From the NCBI GenBank assembly GCA_025353985.1, contig JANXNT010000969.1:1-11461 (forward strand): a stretch of 11,461 nt of DNA, read 5' to 3'. This document shows, in pieces, positions 1-6,029 of this stretch. Position numbers and translations under genes: made by a program. The notes under the pieces were generated by a model that was not told the DNA's origin, ran no database searches, and worked only from the letters and a program-made list of their open reading frames with translations. Within the stretch, counting starts at the first letter, position 1. Every line of letters starts with the position of its first letter. The stretch comes from Limnoglobus sp. (GTDB taxonomy: Bacteria > Planctomycetota > Planctomycetia > Gemmatales > Gemmataceae).

Positions 1-543
1 GAATGCGGTCGGGTCGGTGGTGATTTCGTAGAGACCGTCGATGGTGGCGACGTCCTCCGCGCCCGCTTCGAGTGCGGCTTCGATCACTTTGTCTTCGTTC
101 GGATAATCCTTTACGGAAAGGACGATCAGGCCCTTTCGCTCGAAGAGATAGCTCACGCAACCGGGCAGACCCATGTTGCCGCCGAGCTTTTCGAAAGTGC
201 TGCGGATTTCGCCACCGGTGCGGTTGCGGTTATCGGTCAGCGTCTCGACCATGATCGCGACGCCACCAGGGCCGTAACCTTCGTAGGTGATTTCTTCGTA
301 GCTTACGCCTTCGAGGTCGCCGGTGCCCTTCTTGATGCCACGCTCGATGATGTCTTTGGGCATCGAGACGCTGCGGGCTTTCAGGATCGCGTAGCGTAAC
401 CGCAAGTTCGTGTCAGGGTCGCCGCCACCGTTGCGGGCGGCGATCATGATGTACCGGGTAAGCTTGCTGAAGAGCTTGGCGCGTACGGCGTCTTGCTTGC
501 CTTTACGGACGGCGATATTTGCGGAGTGACTGTGACCAGCCAT
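1..543 (-). CDS. yebC: YebC/PmpR (TACO1) family protein, C-terminus cut by window edge
   Basis: The reading frame starts with ATG at 543 and stays open for 181 codons to the window edge; family members are usually about 240-250 residues, so roughly the last quarter is missing. Family marks are visible: the MAGHS start and ANIAVRKGKQDA (residues 1-20), LFSKLTRYIMIAAR (24-37), MPKDIIERGIKKGTG (61-75), YEGYGPGG (87-94), TDNRNRT (103-109) and EAGAEDV (159-165). The usual K-W after MAGHS is H-S here. The family was long annotated as transcriptional regulators; recent work on bacterial YebC and mitochondrial TACO1 points to a ribosome-associated role in translating proline-rich stretches. It lies 10 nt after the secY stop and its Shine-Dalgarno overlaps that stop, so it is probably co-transcribed and translationally coupled with the spc operon, which fits a translation role. 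Family call is firm; the role here is inference. Confidence 0.95.
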   Translation of the reverse strand, partial: MAGHSHSANIAVRKGKQDAVRAKLFSKLTRYIMIAARNGGGDPDTNLRLRYAILKARSVSMPKDIIERGIKKGTGDLEGVSYEEITYEGYGPGGVAIMVETLTDNRNRTGGEIRSTFEKLGGNMGLPGCVSYLFERKGLIVLSVKDYPNEDKVIEAALEAGAEDVATIDGLYEITTDPTAF

Positions 544-548
544 GAGTC

Positions 549-555
549 CCTTCCT
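549..555 (-). promoter_or_regulatory. Shine-Dalgarno of yebC overlapping the secY stop codon
   Basis: Read on the minus strand the site is AGGAAGG, five bases before the yebC ATG (543). Its first two bases are the AG of the secY TAG stop (556-554). Ribosomes finishing secY therefore terminate on top of the yebC initiation site, a typical layout for translational coupling. Confidence 0.75.
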
Positions 556-2068
556 ATTCTTCCGTCAGGCCCGGGTAGTTGCGCATCACGAGGTGGCTGT
601 TGATTTTCGTCACGAGGTCCAAGGCGACGCTGATGACGATGAGCAAGCCGGTACCACCGTAGAAGCTAGCGACGCGGGCATCAATTTCGAGTTCGCTGGT
701 CATGATACTCGGGATGATCGCGATGATGGCCAAGAAAGCGGCCCCGACGTACGTGATTCGCAGCAGCACCTTCTCGAGGTAGTCGGCGGTCGACTTGCCC
801 GGACGATAACCGGGGATGAAACTGCCGTACTCTTTGAGGTTGTCCGCGACTTCCTTCGGGTTGAACGTGATCGCTACCCAGAAGTAACAGAACAGGTAAA
901 TCAGCACGATATAGGCCATGTTGTAGATCCAGCCACTGCCGCGTTGGAAGATCCCTTGCAGCGTGAATGCCCACGATGCATCGGTCAGCGAGCCGATGAT
1001 GTTGAACAAGAAACCGGGGATGATGAGCAACGTGCTGGCAAAGATCACGGGCATCACACCGGCGGCGTTGACCTTCATCGGCAGGCTCGAACGACCGCCT
1101 CCGACCTGGCGACGACCGCGAACGTGTTTCGCCGACTGCGTGGGGATCGACCGCTTCGCCTTCGTCATGGCAATCACGCCGACGACGACCGCAAGGAACA
1201 GGAAGATCAGCACGAGTAATTTCTCGAAACTCACATCGCCGGTCGCGCTACCGAGCGTCAGCAGCGACTCTTTCAGCTTCGTGGTGCCGGGCTCGAACAA
1301 CAGCGTGCCAGTGGCTTCGGGGATGCGTGCGATGATGCCCGACATAATGATGAGCGAGATACCGTTACCGATGCCGTACTCGTCGATCTGCTCGCCGATC
1401 CACATCAGGAACAAGCAACCGGCAGTCATAATGGCGACACCCGCCATACCGAAAAAGAGCGGATCGTAACCCGGTATGAGCAATCCGCCTTCCTTCGCGC
1501 CATCGCCCGAAATGAGGAAGCGGATGAACATGACCGACTGCGCCATGCAGATCGGCACGGTGAGGTATCGCGTGTATTCGTTGATCTTCTTCTGCCCCGA
1601 TTGGCCTTCTTTACGCAGCTTTTCCAGCGAAGGCACGACGCCCGACGACAGCAACTGCATGATGATCGACGCGGAGATATACGGCATACTGCCGAGCGCG
1701 AAGATACAGGCGTTCGAGAGGTTACCGCCGGAAAACATCGACACGAAACCGAAGACGCGGCCGAGCGTACCGCCGGCGGCATCGCTCATTCTTTCGGCCA
1801 TCTTGACCGTATCGACCATCGGCAGGGGAACGTAGTAACCGATGCGGTACGCGGCGAGGAACATGAGCGTGATGAAGATCTTCCGACGCAATTCCGGAAT
1901 GCGGAAGATCATCAGAAGCTGTTCGGGGGCCAAGCCGACGATCGCAAGCGCGATGCCGACGAGAAGGACGGTCCAACTCGCCGACGACGCGACACCGGCT
2001 ATGAGCAAGCCAATGCCAGCGACGATCAGCAGTGTACCGAGTCCGAGGCCGACACGTCGCAAGTTCAT
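554..2068 (-). CDS. secY: SecY, Sec translocon channel subunit, with two extra N-terminal hydrophobic segments
   Basis: SecY forms the protein-conducting pore of SecYEG in the cytoplasmic membrane. Visible marks: FRIPELRRKIFITL leading TM1 (about residues 55-68), YYVPLP (78-83), the plug region FSGGNLSNACIFALGSMPYI (112-131), EYGIGNGISLII, the cytoplasmic loop ending in LPMKVNAAGVMPVIFAS, PGYRPGKST before the last helices, and the C-terminal MRNYPGL. I chose ATG at 2068 (504 aa) because AAGGA lies 8 bases upstream. A longer frame from ATG 2161 would read through a strong hairpin and adds only polar sequence. ATG 1912 would match the classical SecY length but has no Shine-Dalgarno. The chosen start gives about 50 extra residues with two hydrophobic stretches (about 8-29 and 31-47) ahead of TM1. 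A two-helix hairpin would preserve the cytosolic entry into TM1. uL15 is upstream and yebC directly downstream. Confidence 0.96.
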   Translation of the reverse strand: MNLRRVGLGLGTLLIVAGIGLLIAGVASSASWTVLLVGIALAIVGLAPEQLLMIFRIPELRRKIFITLMFLAAYRIGYYVPLPMVDTVKMAERMSDAAGGTLGRVFGFVSMFSGGNLSNACIFALGSMPYISASIIMQLLSSGVVPSLEKLRKEGQSGQKKINEYTRYLTVPICMAQSVMFIRFLISGDGAKEGGLLIPGYDPLFFGMAGVAIMTAGCLFLMWIGEQIDEYGIGNGISLIIMSGIIARIPEATGTLLFEPGTTKLKESLLTLGSATGDVSFEKLLVLIFLFLAVVVGVIAMTKAKRSIPTQSAKHVRGRRQVGGGRSSLPMKVNAAGVMPVIFASTLLIIPGFLFNIIGSLTDASWAFTLQGIFQRGSGWIYNMAYIVLIYLFCYFWVAITFNPKEVADNLKEYGSFIPGYRPGKSTADYLEKVLLRITYVGAAFLAIIAIIPSIMTSELEIDARVASFYGGTGLLIVISVALDLVTKINSHLVMRNYPGLTEE

Positions 2069-2076
2069 GGGTGCGA

Positions 2077-2081
2077 TCCTT
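2077..2081 (-). promoter_or_regulatory. Shine-Dalgarno deciding the secY start
   Basis: AAGGA on the minus strand, 8 bases before ATG 2068. Neither ATG 2161 nor ATG 1912 has a comparable site at proper distance, so this supports the 504-residue form of SecY. Confidence 0.65.
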
Positions 2082-2103
2082 GGCAGTAAAAGTCCGTATC
2101 GGG

Positions 2104-2152
2104 AAACAGAAAGCGGGCGGGAAGCAGCCACAGTCGGCCGTTTCCCGCCCGC
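2104..2152 (-). terminator. Terminator-like hairpin between rplO and secY (possible attenuator)
   Basis: On the transcribed strand a perfect 11-bp stem, GCGGGCGGGAA (2152-2142) with TTCCCGCCCGC (2123-2113), encloses an 18-base loop and is followed by TTTCTGTTT. Stem strength and the interrupted T run resemble an intrinsic terminator. It sits in the 115-nt gap between the rplO stop (2184) and the secY start (2068), with too little room for a full promoter before secY. Partial termination (attenuation), RNA processing or 3'-end protection of the ribosomal part are therefore more likely than full termination. Inference from sequence only. Confidence 0.45.
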
Positions 2153-2183
2153 CTGGGTCATCCGTTGAGTCGGGAGACCGTGA

Positions 2184-2702
2184 TTAGTTCGTGATTTTCT
2201 TCTTGGCCGAGTTCTTGCCTTGGCCCATCTTCGAACGCAGTGGCGGTCGCGGTGGTGCGATCAGCGTACAAGTGCCACCGGCGGCTTCGATCTTCGCACG
2301 GGCACCGGCGGAGAAGTGACCGGCGACAACCGTCAGCTTCTTCGTCAGTTCGCCTTCCGCGAGGATGCGAATGCCATCGAAGGTTCCGACCACGATGCGG
2401 CTCTTCTTGAGAGACGCGGCATCGACGGTGGTTCCGTTTTCGAAGACGTTGAAGTCGCCGACGTTCGCGATGGCAAAGTCCTTGCGGAACATGCCGTTCG
2501 TGAAGCCGCGCTTTGGCAAGCGGCGGTGCATCGGCGACGTACCGCCGATGAAGATCGCGCCTGGCAAGCCAGCACCGGCGCTCGCGTATTGGCCTTTGTG
2601 CCCGCGGCTCGACGTTTTGCCGTGGCCCGAGCCGATACCGCGTCCGACGCGCTTCGTGAGCTTTCGCTTCTGCACGCCTTTAGATAAGTTCGTCAGGTCC
2701 AT
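2184..2702 (-). CDS. rplO: Large-subunit ribosomal protein uL15
   Basis: uL15 binds 23S rRNA and acts in large-subunit assembly. The basic glycine-rich N-terminus is typical: RVGRGIGSGHGKTSSRGHKGQ (residues 18-38), then GTSPMHRRLPKRGF (54-67) and the C-terminal domain with VVAGHFSAGARAKIEAAGG (125-143). Length is 172 aa against about 145-150 usual; the excess is a basic tail after residue 148 that includes APPRPPL, two Pro-Pro pairs. The start ATG (2702-2700) shares its A with the last base of the rpsE stop (TAATG), so the two genes are translationally coupled. A GGGGAG lies about 10 bases upstream inside rpsE. The uL30 gene (rpmD) that lies between rpsE and rplO in many bacteria is absent. 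Confidence 0.97.
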   Translation of the reverse strand: MDLTNLSKGVQKRKLTKRVGRGIGSGHGKTSSRGHKGQYASAGAGLPGAIFIGGTSPMHRRLPKRGFTNGMFRKDFAIANVGDFNVFENGTTVDAASLKKSRIVVGTFDGIRILAEGELTKKLTVVAGHFSAGARAKIEAAGGTCTLIAPPRPPLRSKMGQGKNSAKKKITN

Positions 2703-3223
2703 TAGAGCGCCACTCCCCGCAATCGGGCCACATCTTCTTTGGTCCGCAGTTGTTGCAGACCGGCGAGCGTGGCCTTGACCAGGTTGATCGGGTTCGTGCT
2801 CCCGTGAACCTTGGTCAGGATGTTTTGGATACCGCAGGCTTGCAGCACTTCGCGGACGCCCGGCCCGGCTTTGATCCCCGTACCCGGCCCGGCCGGAACC
2901 AGAATCACTTTGCTCGCGCCGTACTTACCGATGACCCTATGCGGGATGCTATCACCCCGCATCTGCACCTTCTTGGAACGGCGTGCGCTTTGCTCGCCTT
3001 CCTTGATCGCCTTTTCGACGGCGGGCGGAACTTCGTTCGCCTTGCCGTAGCCGAACGAGGCGCGGCCGTTCTTGTCGCCGACGACGACGAGCGCATTGAA
3101 GCTGAAGCGACGACCGCCCTTGACCACGCAGGCCGAACGCTTAATTTTGACGACGAAATCGACCATCCCCTGGTCGCGGGAGTCGCGATCGTCGCGATTC
3201 CGGTCCCCTCGCTCTTTTGCCAT
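2702..3223 (-). CDS. rpsE: Small-subunit ribosomal protein uS5
   Basis: uS5 sits at the mRNA entry channel of the 30S subunit and affects decoding fidelity. The double-stranded-RNA-binding-like N domain is seen as VVKIKRSACVVKGGRRFSFNALVVVGD (residues 24-50) and GYGKANEVPPAVEKA (58-72). The C domain has GASKVILVPAGPGTGIKAG (102-120) and the conserved ILTKVHGSTNPINLVKATL (135-153). Length is 173 aa, near normal; the first 19 residues form an Arg/Asp-rich charged leader. ATG 3223 is preceded by GAGGT at 5 bases. The gap to rplR is 71 nt. The stop overlaps the rplO start by one base. Confidence 0.97.
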   Translation of the reverse strand: MAKERGDRNRDDRDSRDQGMVDFVVKIKRSACVVKGGRRFSFNALVVVGDKNGRASFGYGKANEVPPAVEKAIKEGEQSARRSKKVQMRGDSIPHRVIGKYGASKVILVPAGPGTGIKAGPGVREVLQACGIQNILTKVHGSTNPINLVKATLAGLQQLRTKEDVARLRGVAL

Positions 3224-3294
3224 GACTTACCTCGAAGCACGGGACGATCGATCCCGGGATTATCGCATTTTGAATGGAAGAATATTGTTTCGGG

Positions 3295-3750
3295 TTACGC
3301 TTTCACGGGCTTTTTCGACTCGCCCTTAACCTTCGGAGCCGCTACGGCCGCCGGGGCTTTCACTTTTTTGGTCGTCTCTTCAGGGCCGGTACACTTCAGG
3401 CCCGCATCGGTGGCGGCACGGGCAAGTGCCTTCACGCGGCCGTGGAAGCGGTACGCCCCGCGGTCGAACGCAGCTTCGGCGATGTTGACCGCTTTGGCCT
3501 TCTCGGCGAGCTTCTTGCCGATGATCGTGGCGGCGTCGATGTTGCCGCCGTACGTCACATCGCTGCCCTTGTCGTTGCTCGACACGGCCGCCAGGGTGAC
3601 ACCCTTCTCGTCGTCGATGAGTTGGGCGTAAATGTGCTGGTTGCTGCGGTGTACCGAAAGCCGTGGCTTCGTCGCGGTGCCGCGAATAGTCTTCCGGACG
3701 TGTCGCTTGCGTCGCAACGCACGAATCGCTTTGCTTTTCTGAGCGTCCAT
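3295..3750 (-). CDS. rplR: Large-subunit ribosomal protein uL18 with C-terminal tail
   Basis: uL18 binds 5S rRNA and helps dock it in the central protuberance with uL5. The core is clear: RRKRHVRKTIRGTATKPRLSVHRSNQHIYAQLIDD (residues 13-47), then FDRGAYRFHGRVKALARAATDAGL (95-118), the family C-terminal signature. The family normally ends near here at about 115-120 aa; this protein runs to 151 with a Lys/Ala/Pro tail (about 121-151, for example KAPAAVAAPKVKGESKKPVKA split over 131-151). ATG 3750 has AAGG 7 bases upstream, placed just after a stable-looking hairpin (3766-3788). Confidence 0.97.
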   Translation of the reverse strand: MDAQKSKAIRALRRKRHVRKTIRGTATKPRLSVHRSNQHIYAQLIDDEKGVTLAAVSSNDKGSDVTYGGNIDAATIIGKKLAEKAKAVNIAEAAFDRGAYRFHGRVKALARAATDAGLKCTGPEETTKKVKAPAAVAAPKVKGESKKPVKA

Positions 3751-3765
3751 TGTTCTGCCTTATCG

Positions 3766-3788
3766 GCCATCGGCTTGCGCCAGATGGC
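3766..3788 (-). promoter_or_regulatory. GNRA-capped RNA hairpin before rplR
   Basis: In the 60-nt gap between rplF and rplR, the transcript can fold GCCATC-T-GGC-GCAA-GCC-GATGGC: nine base pairs, one bulged U, and a GCAA (GNRA) tetraloop. It ends about 5 bases before the AAGG Shine-Dalgarno of rplR. No T run follows, so it is not an intrinsic terminator. It may modulate rplR initiation, bind a protein or mark a processing site; function is unknown. Confidence 0.4.
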
Positions 3789-3810
3789 ATTCTCGCGGAT
3801 ATTGAATTCG

Positions 3811-4362
3811 TTACTTGCCAGCGGAGAAGGACTTGCCTTCCTTGCGGCGGACGGTTTCCTTTTCGTATCGGACGCCCTTGCCCTTATACGGCTCCGGCTT
3901 TTTGCTCGACCGCACTTCGGCGGCGAACTGGCCGACCTTTTGCTTATCGGGGCCAGAAACGACAATCGTGGTCGGGTCGGGCACCGTCACCGTGATCTGA
4001 TCGGTCACTTCTGGCGTGTGCAAAATCCGGTTCGCGAAGCCGACAGTCAGTTCTACGCCTTTGCCCTTGAGGGAGGCCTGGTAACCGACGCCTTCAATTT
4101 TCAGTCGCTTTTCGTAACCTTTGCTGACGCCGACGATCAGGTTGTTCACGAGTGCGCGAGTCGTACCGTGCAAAGCACGCGACATCTTCGCATCGTCGGG
4201 GCGAGTGACGGTAATCGTCGTGCCTTCGAGTTCGACCTTAATCAACGGATGGTGCGTGAATTCCAGCTTGCCTTTCGGGCCTTCCACTTTGATGGTGCGG
4301 CTCGACATGCTGACTTTCACACCCGCCGGGATGGCGATCGGTTGCTTACCAATACGTGACAT
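3811..4362 (-). CDS. rplF: Large-subunit ribosomal protein uL6
   Basis: uL6 lies near the factor-binding site of the 50S subunit. It starts MSRIGKQPIAIPAGV (1-15), typical of the family. The two related domains are visible, with KLEFTHHPLIKV in the first half and GVGYQASLKGKGVELTVGFANRILH (91-115) in the second. The bacterial signature PEPYKGKGVRY is at 157-166, followed by the usual basic end EKETVRRKEGKS. At 183 aa it is of normal length. GGAG lies about 10 bases before ATG 4362. Gaps are 85 nt after rpsH and 60 nt before rplR. Confidence 0.97.
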   Translation of the reverse strand: MSRIGKQPIAIPAGVKVSMSSRTIKVEGPKGKLEFTHHPLIKVELEGTTITVTRPDDAKMSRALHGTTRALVNNLIVGVSKGYEKRLKIEGVGYQASLKGKGVELTVGFANRILHTPEVTDQITVTVPDPTTIVVSGPDKQKVGQFAAEVRSSKKPEPYKGKGVRYEKETVRRKEGKSFSAGK

Positions 4363-4387
4363 TGTCCGAATTCTCCGAAGGCTTAAA

Positions 4388-4402
4388 CCGGTGATTCACC
4401 GG
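4388..4402 (-). promoter_or_regulatory. Short palindrome in the rpsH-rplF gap
   Basis: CCGGTGA-A-TCACCGG is a perfect 7-base palindrome about one central base; as RNA it would form a 5-6 bp hairpin followed by TTTAAG. It lies in the 85-nt gap between rpsH and rplF. The stem is short and the T run weak, so this may be chance, a minor terminator or a processing site. Confidence 0.25.
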
Positions 4403-4447
4403 GATGCAGCCTCAATCTTGTAGGAATCGAGCGACGATGAGCGAGGC

Positions 4448-4894
4448 TCACCATACGGTGCAAAGTAACTCGCCGCCGACTTTCGCCTTACGGGCTTGGC
4501 GGTCGCTGAGGATACCCTTGCTGGTGCTGAGGATCGCAATACCGAGGCCATCGAGCACGCGACGGACTTCTTTATAGCCTTGGTAAAGGCGACGACCGGG
4601 CTTGCTCGCGCGACCGATGAAGCGAATGACTTTCTCGCCATCGGGGCCGTATTTCAGGTAGACCTGAAGCACAACATGGGCTTGGCTGATGTCGGTTTCT
4701 TCGTGAAACTCGTCGACGCCTTCGGCGTTCTTGACGTGCTTCCCGGTACGGAAACCGATGACGAAACCTTCGTCGACGAGCACCTTGGCGATCGCGATTT
4801 TCATCTTCGTCGCAGGCATGTCGACGGAGGGACGTTCGATATTGTTGGCGTTGCGGATGCGTGTCAGCATGTCCGCAATGGGGTCGGTCATCAT
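4448..4894 (-). CDS. rpsH: Small-subunit ribosomal protein uS8
   Basis: uS8 binds helix 21 of 16S rRNA early in 30S assembly and in E. coli also represses the spc operon by binding its mRNA. N-terminal DPIADMLTRIRNAN (4-17) and the C-terminal signature GLGIAILSTSKGILSDRQARKAKVGGELLCTVW (116-148) are standard. Length is 148 aa, somewhat over the usual 130-135; extra residues lie around 49-72 (GKHVKNAEGVDEFHEETD), between the N-terminal domain and the YLKYGPDGEKVI strand. Two ATGs stand together; the first (4894) has GGAG about 10 bases upstream and the second (4891) is nearly as good. It follows rpsN by 24 nt. Confidence 0.97.
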   Translation of the reverse strand: MMTDPIADMLTRIRNANNIERPSVDMPATKMKIAIAKVLVDEGFVIGFRTGKHVKNAEGVDEFHEETDISQAHVVLQVYLKYGPDGEKVIRFIGRASKPGRRLYQGYKEVRRVLDGLGIAILSTSKGILSDRQARKAKVGGELLCTVW

Positions 4895-4918
4895 GGCTGG
4901 GGTTCTCCGTTGGGGTTG

Positions 4919-5179
4919 TTACCAAGACGCCTTGCGGACGCCGGGAATCAACCCACTGCTCGCGAGGTCGCGGAAGATAATCCGGCAGACGCCGAACTTC
5001 CGGTACACCGCACGGGCACGACCCGTCAGCTGGCAGCGATTGCGGATGCGAATGATGTCGCGTGGGCGCAGCATCTTCTTTTGATCGCGTTGGTCTTCGG
5101 GTTTCGCGAGTTCGGCTCGGTGCAACGCCATGGCAGCCATCTGCTGGCGATGGCGTACCATCTTTGCAGTCGTAGACAT
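4919..5179 (-). CDS. rpsN: Small-subunit ribosomal protein uS14, short form without zinc motif
   Basis: uS14 is a late-binding protein of the 30S head. The core RCQLTGRARAVYRKFGVCRIIFRDLASSGLIPGVRKASW (48-86) is unmistakable. The two CXXC pairs of zinc-type uS14 are not complete: only Cys49 and Cys65 remain, so this belongs to the zinc-independent class, in its short (86 aa) rather than about 100 aa version. The frame is open upstream to 5299, but those 40 residues do not resemble the family; ATG 5179 has TGAGG 5 bases upstream and gives the natural MSTTAKMVRHR start. Gaps are 164 nt from rplE and 24 nt to rpsH. Confidence 0.95.
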   Translation of the reverse strand: MSTTAKMVRHRQQMAAMALHRAELAKPEDQRDQKKMLRPRDIIRIRNRCQLTGRARAVYRKFGVCRIIFRDLASSGLIPGVRKASW

Positions 5180-5184
5180 TTCGG

Positions 5185-5189
5185 CCTCA
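5185..5189 (-). promoter_or_regulatory. Shine-Dalgarno deciding the rpsN start
   Basis: TGAGG on the minus strand, 5 bases before ATG 5179. It favours the 86-residue uS14 over the 126-residue open frame from ATG 5299. Confidence 0.65.
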
Positions 5190-5258
5190 GATTCGGCGTA
5201 CCAGTTCGGGGTCGCAGGCGACAAACCTACGGTGAACCGGCCGTTCCGTGAATTACAA

Positions 5259-5287
5259 GTTGTATGAACGCTTACCGACTTCAACAA
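5259..5287 (-). promoter_or_regulatory. Weak sigma70-like promoter candidate in the rplE-rpsN gap
   Basis: In the unusually long 164-nt gap before rpsN, TTGTTG (5287-5282) and TACAAC (5264-5259) are 17 bases apart, matching the consensus at 3 of 6 and 4 of 6 positions. An 11-base palindrome TACAA-C-TTGTA (5264-5254) overlaps the -10. The match is weak and promoters of this organism are unknown. The gap otherwise shows no recognisable gene. Confidence 0.2.
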
Positions 5288-5343
5288 CGATATTGCCATA
5301 ATCCCACATCCGCCCCATTCGAAACAGGGCAGTGGCGGGCACT

Positions 5344-5916
5344 TTATGCTTCGCGGAAAGGCATTCCGAACAATCGCAGCATTTCTCGCGATTCGTCGTC
5401 GTTCCGCGTGCTGGTGACGAAAGTAATATCCATGCCCTGGGTGAAGTTCACCTTGTCCGGGTCAATTTCCGGGAAGATGAGTTGTTCGTTGATACCCATG
5501 CTGTAGTTGCCGTTACCGTCGAAGCTCTTCGGATTGATGCCGCGAAAGTCGCGGATCCGAGGCAAGGCGACGTTAATAAGGCGGTCGAGGAATTCGAACA
5601 TGCGACGGCCGCGAATCGTGACGCGACAGCCGATTTCGTTACCCTGACGCAGGCGAAACGTGCTGATAGCCGCTTTGGCCTTGGTGATCTGCGGGCGTTG
5701 ACCGGCGATCTGACCCATTTGATCGGCGGCGATCTTCATCTTTTCTTTGTCTTGCAGAGCTTTGCCGACGCCCATGTTCAAGACGATTTTCTGCAACTTC
5801 GGCATACTGTGCACGTTGGTGCGACCGAATTTCTGCATGAGTGCGGGAAGGATTTCCTTCGCGAATTTCTCTTGCAGTCGTGTGGGTGCGACGACGGGTG
5901 CCTTACTACTTGCCAT
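5344..5916 (-). CDS. rplE: Large-subunit ribosomal protein uL5
   Basis: uL5 binds 5S rRNA and contacts P-site tRNA in the central protuberance. Family marks include MPKLQKIVLNMGVGKA (38-53), the RPQITKAKAAISTFRLRQGNEIGCRVTIRG stretch (74-103), MFEFLDRLINVALPRIRDFRGI (106-127) and MGINEQLIFPEIDPDKV. At 190 aa it is slightly longer than the usual 180, by a short N-terminal MASSKAPVVAPT leader. The start ATG 5916 has only AGGA two bases away, a poor spacing, so initiation may be weak or depend on the upstream hairpin (5951-5981). In E. coli the uS8 repressor site on spc mRNA lies around the rplE start. Confidence 0.96.
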   Translation of the reverse strand: MASSKAPVVAPTRLQEKFAKEILPALMQKFGRTNVHSMPKLQKIVLNMGVGKALQDKEKMKIAADQMGQIAGQRPQITKAKAAISTFRLRQGNEIGCRVTIRGRRMFEFLDRLINVALPRIRDFRGINPKSFDGNGNYSMGINEQLIFPEIDPDKVNFTQGMDITFVTSTRNDDESREMLRLFGMPFREA

Positions 5917-5950
5917 GATCCTGTATTCGCTTTCATCGCGTCATCGGTCG

Positions 5951-5981
5951 GCGTTCGAGTGTGAAAACTCACCCCGAACGC
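5951..5981 (-). promoter_or_regulatory. RNA hairpin ahead of rplE at the position of the E. coli uS8 control site
   Basis: In the 113-nt gap between rplX and rplE the transcript can fold into a stem of about 12 pairs: GCGTTCG with CGAACGC, a G-U pair, then GGTG with CACC-like pairing around one bulged A, and a loop of about AGTTTT. It ends 34 bases before the rplE ATG. No T run follows. In E. coli uS8 represses spc expression by binding mRNA near this junction; whether this hairpin contains the uS8 recognition core is not established by eye. An AT-rich patch (about 5993-6008) lies just upstream in transcription. Confidence 0.4.
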
Positions 5982-6029
5982 AAATGACTTGGTTAAATAT
6001 TAAAACTACCGGCACACACGAGAGGTGCC

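Noticed and set aside
542..1219. Plus-strand frame opposite secY rich in Asp, His and Arg
   Set aside because: Composition is that of an antisense frame of a membrane-protein gene; no recognisable domain.
2069..2161. Longer SecY beginning at ATG 2161
   Set aside because: The extra 31 residues are polar, read through the terminator-like hairpin and have no Shine-Dalgarno at the right distance, whereas ATG 2068 has one.
3240..3256. CGGGA/TCCCG palindrome around CGATCGA in the rplR-rpsE gap
   Set aside because: Stem is only 5 bp with a 7-base loop and no T run; such sites are expected by chance in this composition.
3274..4359. Long plus-strand frame opposite rplF and rplR
   Set aside because: It is a shadow of two certain ribosomal genes, resembles no family I know, and has no supported start site.
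5234..5246. GAAC-N5-GTTC inverted repeat before rpsN
   Set aside because: Four-base arms are too short to be meaningful without comparative support.
5180..5299. N-terminally extended uS14 from ATG 5299
   Set aside because: The extra 40 residues match nothing in the family, and the inner ATG 5179 has a good Shine-Dalgarno.
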